Below, piece by piece: positions 35,901 to 46,547 of a stretch of 64,000 nt of DNA (the stretch's first letter is position 1; each line of letters begins with the position of its first letter). The stretch is taken from NCBI GenBank assembly GCA_025331565.1, contig JAFREQ010000039.1, positions 3,720,001 to 3,784,000 of the forward strand, read 5' to 3'. A program made the translations under genes and the position numbers. The notes below the pieces were generated by a model. That model worked only from the letters and a program-made list of their open reading frames with translations, ran no database searches and was not told the origin of the DNA. This stretch comes from Holacanthus passer. Taxonomy: Eukaryota; Chordata; Actinopteri; Pomacanthidae.

Positions 35901-38900
35901 CCAGGGGCCAGCTGTCTGCCTCCAGGTTTGTGTCCTTTTCAGCAGGGCAAACAAAGGAAAGATTGCAGAGGTAGGGATTTTACAAATGAACACTAAACTG
36001 AGTTAATCCTAAATGTTCTATGGGATTTGGTGTACTTCTAAAAACAGGGATTATCACTGCACTCTCATAGAGGTATCACTGGAACCGGAGTGAAAACAAA
36101 CCGGCTGAGCCGAGACCTGAGCCATCTTCATTCATCAGTTAGCGTCAGGCTGTTCAAACTGCAGCGGCCCATAAATGGTCATCTATTTTGTTATTCAATT
36201 AGGAGAGAGAGTCCTTGAAGTCAGGAGCCACAAACCAAAAACTCATACCTACTGCATGACAAAGCAAAATACTTAGATATATATGTACTTCTGATGAGAC
36301 AGATACAGTGTTTTTAAAAAGCATGTAACATTTGTATGACTTTCAACAATTTTCTGCTTTAAGTTGAACTGAAATTGAAATTTAGTTTTGCTAAACAGGC
36401 AGCACATAGTGTATATCCCTGTGTTTATTCTGACTTTTGTACCAGTTTGGCCAAAATTGTAAATTGCAGAAAGAGGTTTTATGTATTTTTCTATCATGGT
36501 AGTTCCCCCTAAATGTATGTTCTCCAGGGGGCATTGTTTTTTTGGTTCCAAGTGACAATATGGGTACTATAATTTGATTGGTGCAATCTTTGTGGGTGGG
36601 CACTAGTAATTGCACTAGCATTCCTCCTTTCTATAATATGTAACCGCAGCTGTTGATGATTCAGCAAGTGTTGCAAATCACTGGCAACACTTTCCATGTG
36701 ACAAACAAACTTAACAGCACCCAAATATTGGATGTTGTCCTCAAACAGATGTCTAAAATCACAGTTGATGGCAACACTACGTAAGCTTGTTGAAAAAAAG
36801 GGGAAAGCATCTTGCATGTGTGTTCACAGAATATATGATTAAGAAGCGCTCCCTCCAGTAGTTCACCCCAGAAGTTGACAGCACATCTCCCACCAGCACT
36901 CAGATGTCACTCACCAGCTGCAATGAAGAAACTCCCACCTACAGGCTCAAACTCAGGTGCTGCTTCCACAAATATGTCCAAAATGATTTTTAAAAAAGTT
37001 AAAAACAGAAATTTAAAGTTTGGTTTTATTATTATTTTGCAGTTACTTTCATGTGTGTATATCATTAAGAAATGATTACATTATATTTCTAAATACAAAA
37101 CACATTCAGTAGGAGAAGGCTCAACTGTGTTCATGGTAGTAATGCATTCCTTTCTCTCTGCTAACATGAACAATGTGCTTTTTGTTGCAGAAACCTAAGA
37201 GCAGAGGAATACGTTAGTCATACCAGCCTCATCCAAAGCCCAGTCTGAATCCATTCTCTGAAAGCCAAGACTGAGCAGACACAAATCAGCTGAGCCCAAA
37301 CAAGCTTACAGTATATGGATGACAAGAACTCTGTTAATCTTCTGTTTGAAAGTAGTAACCTAATGCAAGCTACTGACAGTCAACAGGGCATCTGAGCAAA
37401 ACTATTTGGCACACCTTCTTCACATCCCATCAGTTTTAATGAGGTCTGCTCACTTTTTACATCCACTACTACAGAGATACTAGTCAATCACGAGGTAACT
37501 ACAAGGTCTACTAATGGGCCAGCAACACTTTCCAGTATGGAGATCTACAAAATACTGTCTCCACACCATCATACACCCACCTGGCAGCGAGATGGGTGAC
37601 AGCTCATTATAGCCCCCGAAGGAGGCATTGCGGATGAGTTTGCGTCCGTCCGGGTGTGGAGGTCGAAGTGATGCTGTCCCGCCGCATGTTGAGAAACGGC
37701 GGCGGCTCAGGAGGCCCTCCTCCTTCATCATGGGGACGGCGGGATCTCCCTCGGTGTGTGGGAGGAAAGGAGGGAGGGTTGGGGGAGTGATAAGGAAACT
37801 CAAGGGTAGAAGGTCGAGGGGGGGTCAGGAAACAGTCCGATCCGTCCCACGCAGCTAGTGAACCAAGTGAACGAACCGACCAATGCACACACACACAAAA
37901 ACACACACACACAGAGTAGCTCAGACACCAGGCATTGAACCGGTGCAGTATGCTGCTTTCCTCTACGCTTCCTTCAGCAGACTGCTCCCTTCCTCCCCTC
38001 ACACACACTCTCGCTCTCTGCTCTGCGAGTGTGCCTGTAAGTACTTAATAACGAATAAGCTGAGCCCCTCCTACTCCCTCTCCTCCGGATGGGTAGGAGA
38101 ACTGCATCTTAGCTTGAAAAAAAAAAGCCCTTATGTTCCACATCTCATCTTTCTCTCCTGCTCAATCTCTCGCTGCATTTTTAATTCATGATTTTTTATT
38201 CAAAGAGACACTTCACTGCTTTTCAGCCATATTTCAATGGATTAGTTATTATTGGTGTGGCATGTCTATGACGTCTATGATGCATATTAACATTTTCTAA
38301 ATATTACTCCAGGCTTATTTAGTCTCACCATTCACTATGACTTATGGCATCAGTGGATGGTGGTAGAAATACAGGGAGAATTTTGTTCTCTCTCAACAGC
38401 TTTGGAAATTGAAAAACACATTTTGGATAAAAACAAATTCCCAATTTTCACATATAGAAATGTCCTAATAACTGCAGCACTTGTCATAGACTAAACAAAT
38501 TTGTATGGGCCACAGACCACAGATGAGCAAATGCAACAAGCATTCATAAGCTCAAGCTGCTACTGATTTTCCTGCCTCCCAGCTAGTGTCTAACACAGCC
38601 AGGTAACAGTTAGTGTGGCTGTCGAATGGACTGCCCAATCAGCGCTGCCAGGTAGGCTGGTTAACAGCAGAGCCACTGAAAGTGAACAAGCAGAGCTGCC
38701 AAATAATATCGTGATGCAGGTGCCTACTAAATCCAGTCACTAACTTTGTTTTTGCCTATTGCTGCAAGTTTTGAGGAAGTGCTGGTTTGTGTGTGTGACA
38801 AAAGAGGGCCACTGACTACTACGGCTCGATTTCTGTAGGAGGACAGGCTTACAATCTGGCACAGTCAGCGGGTATACCACTGTGAAACTCACATGCAATA

Positions 38901-41900
38901 CATACTGGTACATGTAGGCAATCTGGTTAAAGCTCTGTACGGAGGAACACGGATTTCTTCATCATCAGTCAGTCTTACTGGCCTACATAGACTAGAAGTT
39001 GTTAATTAACATGCATATTAATAGCTATGAAACATCACTTCAATACACTGTATGTAAATGCTCTCCCTCTTTCTAATCACACTATTCTGTTCTGTCACTC
39101 AAGTTATACAGTGCAGTCTAATGCATCAGACTGCACACATACACTCATAAACACACACACACACACACAAAACAGAAGCTCTATTGAGGACAGAAGGAAG
39201 CACTTTATCACACCAATGCTCAGTAGACTCTTCTATAATGCCCAGATGTAAACCAAGAGAACCAATTACTTTCAGCAGATGCACCTTCATATTGTCATAG
39301 TTCCTATTTACTACATTCAGCCTCTACAAATCAGAATTCACAGTCACGTAGCTTCGCATTTTATATGACATAAGTGTCATATAAAAAAGGCTGGTCACTG
39401 AGTGCTGCATTGAAACGTGAGCTTCTCCTGAGTGCAGCTATGCTTTGTCTGTGACCCAGCAAGTACTACTGGCTGTACATTGCTTTGTTGGCAGACATCT
39501 GTGATGCACTCACCGCACACATCAGGACGTTTCCTGGAAATGTTACCTCAATGGTGCAAATCCAGCTGTAGTGTTCGTAATAAATGTGGCTCAGACCAGA
39601 CAAAAAGCTGATATATTTTGATGTGTTTCAGAGCCTCTTTAGAAATTGAGTTCTTTTGCACGCTGTAAGTAGCAGGTCTTTTTTTTTATTTTAAAAAGGG
39701 AAACTGGTTTAGTTGCTATGCTCAAGGCTGTGAAAGATAATTAAGGTCAGCAGGATGGTTCATACCAAGTGACAAGATAGCGTGCCTTGAAAAAGGATTC
39801 TGCAAGGGCACCAGTGGTTACTGTATCTCTGCAGAAAGGAATAGTCTTGGCATTGGGACTTATCTTTGAAACCCAATCTGTGATGCACATTGTCTGCTGT
39901 TGATCCTTCCACAGTCCACTGGCATTTTGCTTTCAGCTTACCTGTCCTTTTTTTTCTCTGCCACATTAGCCTTTCACAGAACTTACAGCATTCTGCTGGC
40001 ATCATACCAAACCTTGCTACCAAATGTCCATGGAGGCATTTCATCCAAGATAGCCTGGAGAGGTAAACAGTGCAATCCCCTCCAACAACACGAAAAACTG
40101 TCCCTACGCAAACTGATGAATCTTCAAACTGATAAATCTGCAGCTCTGCCTGCCTGACTCAAATGTGCTTTAATTAACACAGGTAATTAGGATGTTCTGG
40201 ATGTATAATTCAGATCCCAGAACTAATTAACCTGCTTGCAGAGGAGAACTGCATTTCTGCTGGTCCAATGGCGTTCGAGAGGCACTTAAGAAACATTTGC
40301 TAAATATAGTCATCATCTGGGCTGTTTTTCAAGTTATTTCCAGTCAAGTTAGGATTGGCTCTTGTTAATGAGTACTGATTCTGGCAACCTCACCACATTC
40401 ACTGACTGAACAAATGGAGCTAATCCATAGTCAGGCATGGCTTTAACTTACTGTGAACTTTCTGTCTGCTTTCAATCTATCATTCATTCCTGCCTTTTAC
40501 CCTCCTTCAAAACAGTTTTTGTCTTGTGCATTAATGACAAATATATGGTTTACATTTTGTTTCAAACGCACACAAATAATACATTTTATATAGTCTCACA
40601 ACAAATTTCCAATTTTATCCACCATTCTCTAAAAAGCATTCTTGTCACAGGGACGTGCAGAACCACTAAGCATGCAAATGTGAGTATTGGTTGAATATCA
40701 GCTCTTTGGCTTGACTGACCGGATGGAGTTACTCGTGCACCACGTCTACCTGCTCCGGGACTCATGTGTATCAGGTGAGCTGGTGTCAGATATAGGTAGT
40801 GCTGCCATGTCAAACAGGCCAGTACAGGGCTGAGTGAGGATCTATAGCTGCCATGTGGAGCAATAGCCCAACACAGGCACTGATTCCTAAAATTGTTGTT
40901 AGATTTGCATCCTCAAGGATTACCTAATTTCAGACAAACTATTGTGACCAGTTTTATTAGCCATGCCAGTTGCTCTAAAGATGGCAATGCCAGTTAGTCG
41001 GTCCACCACTCTGGCTTGAGTACAAAATATCTCGATTTTCAAATGGGTTGCCATTGTTATTATGGTCCATCCATAGTGACCAGAAGACAAATCCTTAGTG
41101 TCACCATGAGTTTGGCATTTGCTATTAGCAAATTTCCTCTGTCAAATGTGAATTCTTTTGAGAAAAGATACAATCAGATACAGTGTGTGACGGCTGAGAA
41201 TAAAAGAAAGTAATCTGTTTTGTTATTTTCAGCTGATATTAGCAAGAAACCTTTGCATCACAACAACACTGGTGACAACAATAGAGGACAATAATCTTGC
41301 TTTGTAGTCATTCATAAAATGTACAGTGAATCAAACATTTCAAACAGGGCAGTTAAGCTGAAGGAACCTGCCTCAGAGGTCCCGTGTCGTGGCAAAAAAA
41401 AAGTGACTGCACTGCAGACAAACTATGACACAGTAACCCACGAGCTACAAAACATCTGATACCATGCTGTGCAAGTGAAACATAAACTGCAGACAGTAGA
41501 TCACATGCAGACAGACATATCTAGTCTTACATAAAGGCCACAAGGAGACCCTGTAAGCCTGGGATTAGCTGTGCAACAAAGAGGCTTTTGGAACACTGGC
41601 CTACAGGCATCTTCAGCTGTATTCCTCTCTTCCTAGTCCCACTGTAAGAACAGTCAGGCACTTTGAATAATGAAGGAATCATGGGTCTTATTTCTGTCCG
41701 CATGACAACTTTGGGCGATAAAAAGCCACTTTACAATGGTGTGATCTTCGTTCCATCCTCATGAGAGGCAGCTTACTCAGACAATGCACACATATGAAAG
41801 CAGAAGCAGAAGGGGGGGTGTGTGCAGGTACAACTAAGGCAACTGATGTCACTTACAAATACAACTTTGTCAACTGGTACTACTTAATACTGTACCTTGC

Positions 41901-44900
41901 TTTCCTTCAGGCTAAAACTGAAGTGTCAGGACTCTAATCAGTCAAATCATGCTAAAATCCCTCCTGCATTAGATCCAGGTTGTGTCCTTCGGCGGTCCGA
42001 GCAAAGCTCAGGCCCCAAGGCTGAGATATTCTCCATCATCTTCGTCCTGTACTCCTTTACCTGCTCAGACTCTTCGTTATCTACAGTAGATATCTCCGCT
42101 GTCAAGCTTCGTCCCTCTTAGCGCTCAGGCCTCCCATGGCTCAACCACCAATTGGATGAGAGCGTGGGCAGAAGAAGGAACGCTGGATTGGCAGTGGCTG
42201 AGGGTGCAGATAAGACCAGCCCCCTCCATGTTGTTAACCCAGTCCGACAGAGCATAATCCCTGAGGCTGAGCTTAAATCCGTGCTGACCCCACCTGCTCT
42301 CTCACTCTTGCACTCCCTTGCTTTCCATCTCCTCCGTTCTAGTAACTTTCCCTCAATTTATATATTTTTCATCTCTTGAATCTCTTTCTGAATTCTCACA
42401 CCATCTTATCCACCCTCATTACGTCATTCTCTCTCCCTGCATCATCCTCATTCTCAACCTCTCTCTCTCTCTCACACTCTCTAGTACAGGCAGATTTTCG
42501 GTTTACCTGGAAAGAGGACAGCAAGTCAGCGAAAGGCGGTTAAAGCGAGAGCGGCATCAAAGCCGATTGAGGAAGCCTCGTCAAACAACCTCCCTGGTTT
42601 ATTTTTGTTTTCTGTGAGTCACAAAGAAAAGAAGGCTCACTTGGCAGCCAGACCACGGACACCAGAGTTTGTCTGTGCGTATGTGATGATGCAACAAAAC
42701 TCAGATTAAATAATCAAAACAACGCATTATGAAAGCAGTCTGAATCATACACTAATAACACACAACATTTTACTATAAATAACAGCAATGCTGCTCTCTA
42801 TTAGAGTCTGATGGGTACTGTGTTTTTGAGGTCAACAATCTCTGATTGAGAGTCAAAAAAATAAACTCAATTAAAGATATAGATTGAAAGTCAAACAAAC
42901 AACAAAAATCTGAGGATCTGAGGAAAATATATTACGTCTTGTGAAACACCAAGAGCTCAAGAATTACTAGTCAAAAGGCAAATGACAGTAATTGCAGGTC
43001 AGTTGCCACAACCCAATCAGTGTTATAAAAAAAAGTGTTGCCCATATTTAAAAGTAGATGTTTTGCAGAAATGAGACTGGTGTCTACATGTTTCCAAGAC
43101 ATTCAGGTTTACCCTCAATGAGTGCATTAACACAGTGATTCTGAGAAGAGATCTGAATGTGATTATCTCCCATCTTGGCAGTAATTTCATTTAAAAATGT
43201 TGGTGAAGGTGAAGCCAGGTTTTATTTGGTTAGGAAACCCAATTATCTCCATCGGCGTGACTTGCAAGTAAAACAACATTGGAGAGAATATAAGCTTCAC
43301 AATTGTGTTTTAAGCACGTCATGTTTCTTTACATGCAAAAGGCTGATGATGATGATGTCAAGGCCTTCTTTTGAGAGGGAAGAGGGAATCTGATTACTGA
43401 TCAAACCCCACGTAAACATGGTTTTTAGAGAGTGACTACATGTGCTTAAATATAGCAATTGGTCAGTTCAGTTAGAGGCGAGGCACTTCATCCCTTGTGT
43501 ACAATCAAATGTAATTATGTTCCAACAGAACTTGTAAGAAAATCCTCTAGAAATCGTGCTTGTTTACTGAAGAGCGTCACATCACTAAAATGAGCTATGG
43601 AAAATTCTTCAGGATCAGCCTTTACACCTTAAGTGTGAATTTTCACACAACTCCTACAACCTTCTTCTCAACTCAGGAATAACTCATGCTACAGTCATCA
43701 CCTTGTGACTCTGGAGTGATGATCTCTGGGTAAAATATAGACCTGAAGCTCACATTAAACATTTCAGTCACATACGACGGCAGCCTTCAAAAAAAGGAAA
43801 ATGACTGGATCTATAAACTCTGGTCAAGAAAAACAAATCAAGACATATGCTGTCATCACTTTGACGCAAGGACTCACTGAAGTCAAATCAGTTACCATGG
43901 ATACCCATTTGGGCTGCAGAGAGTTGAGGGTCAGAATAAACCTATCATGCTGTCTTACTGACTCTTACTTCGCAGATGCAGTTATGACCAGACGGTATTG
44001 TTGCAGGACAGATAATAGCCATTTATGCTGGTAGGCTTTCTGCCACTATATCTTGCTTACAGAACAGACTCTCAGCAAACTATTTGCCAAAGAATAAAGA
44101 CTTTTTATCGTTTCAGTCCTCGACAACTATGTCTGTGTACAGTGCATGAAGACAAGTCTTTTTCCTGATAAAGAGCTACACGCGAAGGCAGAAGTCTGAT
44201 ACACTGTATGTCCAGAGGTTGGACAACAGTTCAGCAGAATAAGTTTTTAGAGAAGTTATCACAAGTGATTATTGGTGTTGTATGCACACATGTATCACAC
44301 TTACTAGTGTGTCACCAGTGACAGGGAGTCTAAGAGTGTATTTATTGTATGTTGTACATCAATACGTTTGCTGCATTCATTTATTGTGTGTGTTTATTGT
44401 ATTTATTTCCATGCTGTGCTTACTCCCTCTTGTGGTGGGAAGAAGGCTTACAGCCATCCTAAAAGAGTGGGGGAAAACACAGTGAGCTATTAGCGCAAAT
44501 GAATTCATGGAAATGGATTCAACTTGTTGTGACAATAAATAATGGAATATTGGAGCTGCCCAAATGTGTCCCACAAGTTTCACAACCAAAAACCCTAGAA
44601 GCAATATCCGAGCACTGATGAGTCATACATTTGAAATTACACACTTATATTTGCAGTTTTACATTTGAATTAGTGTAAAGTGCAACAGTCCTGTGGTTCA
44701 TGAAACCTGGCAGCAAAGGCAAACACTCAGAGCTTCACATCCATCTTTTACACGTGACCTGAGATACTGGCAGATTAGGAAACTGGTGGACACTACAGCC
44801 AGCCCAACAGCAGCCAGATGCTGTTGATCTAATCTACTTGGCTGGGGGAAAAAAAAGGAAAAAAAAAAAAAGAAAAAAAAATCCCCATTGTGCCATGCTG

Positions 44901-46516
44901 TCATAACACAAAACCTAACTACATGAATCTTCAAACAGTGAGGAAATGCACATCAGTCCTGCAGTTCACTAACCACAGCAGACAAACCACAAGAGGGCGC
45001 TGTAACACAAGAACAAGGTGCAGGCAGTATGAGGAGTGATGTAAGACCCCAGCCAAATCTACCCTTGAGCTTATTTCTGGACAGTTATTCTCTATTTGAT
45101 TTGTTCCTAATCTGTGGTCTGGGGATTTCCAGTCATATGACCATCATTACACCACAATGAAATAAAATGAAATTAGTTGATTTCCAACCATACAGCCAGA
45201 TTTGGATAACCTGTTGAAATGACGGAGTATAACAGGCTTTTATAGAGCAACATCGAAAGTACCACAAAGTACAGCTGCTGATTTACATTCATATATATAT
45301 ATTTTATATTGATATATTTTTGTACTTATAAGTCATACACCGCAGCTGTAATGAACCCGGGGCTGGGATTCCCCAACACAAAGTGATATACTGCATATAC
45401 TGTAAGAAATTCAATATCACGGAATTACAAAAGCAGCACAAGAAGAGAAGATATAAATCTGATCATCCTGCAGGTTTACGGCCACGCACCAGTACGCAGG
45501 CAGGCTGAGAACCACACATCAAGTATGAGTCATTGTCTCTCTACCAGGAGTGGCTGGGAAAGGTAGAGGCTAAACATAACACAGACAGCTGTCCTGAGGC
45601 TCCAAATGTCCAATGTCACCAGTATTTAGTGTTGAGATTTTAATTGTCTTGAAGTGTTATCTTAAATCTAAATAATAGTCATAAACCGAAGACAAGAAAG
45701 ACAAAGAAAGCAGGGTTATATGTAGGTCTGTTTTCGGTTCAGTGGTGCTTACAGTGACTACGTCTGCACAGTAAATGTGTGTTTAGGTCTTTGATACGGT
45801 ATATTTACATTATAGGCATGTACCTATTGTTCTTATCTTATCATACATTCAGTGTGCAGGTTACTGGCTCGCCCATGCTCAGCGAGATACACGGCTGCTG
45901 CTACACTGATTGAGTCAGTGACCTTTCTGTTACGAGACAGCCGCTCGGACCGTTCAGCAACCGATTAATATTCATGTGTTTTATCAGGACAATTGCTGCC
46001 TCATCACGTAGAACTGGTATTGCCAGAAAAGGTGAAGGGATTCATAAAACAGATCACTGGACAACACCAAGAAACTGAATCCCATGCAAGAAATTTCCAG
46101 AAAAGAAAGGGATTAGTCTCTGAATTACTCGAAGACTTTTAAAGCAATTCTATATAACTTTGTATAACTGAAGTCAGATAACCCAACTTGCTAAAATTAG
46201 CTAACATTAACCTCCATAAGCTAGTAGTCATACCAGACCAGGTAAGACCAGGTGAAGCAATTAAACTGCTGATTGTACTGAACTGAGTGTCATTTAATAC
46301 TTCTGAGTTTTTTTGCAAGAGGATGAATGTCTTCTTTCTTCTTTCAATTAAAACATACTTTCACACTTCAACGTGAAATGTCTGCAAGATATGTGGAATG
46401 TAATTAGCAAAGGCTTAAGACAGAAAGAAAAGCAAAGTAAAACCTTTTCATATTAGTTTGCGAATTAGAAAAGTATTTCACTTACAAAGCGGGTTGAGTT
46501 TGGTTTGACTAAGTTA

Positions 46517-46547
<31 letters not shown>

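Larger units (their letters stand above)
27210..37580 (-). other. osbpl8: osbpl8 intron separating the shared exons from the short-form first exon
   Basis: About 10.4 kb without a confirmed exon. It holds a DNA-transposon copy at 32380-32921, a SINE-like remnant near 35560-35800 and two low-confidence open segments at 33602-33702 and 33912-34022. The remainder is AT-rich with no recognised content. Confidence 0.6.

Noticed and set aside
37607..38008. - strand open frame of 133 codons overlapping the short-form first exon in another frame
   Set aside because: The conserved ORP5-like frame is the overlapping one from 37731. This frame is proline-rich read-through of the 5' UTR and CA repeat.
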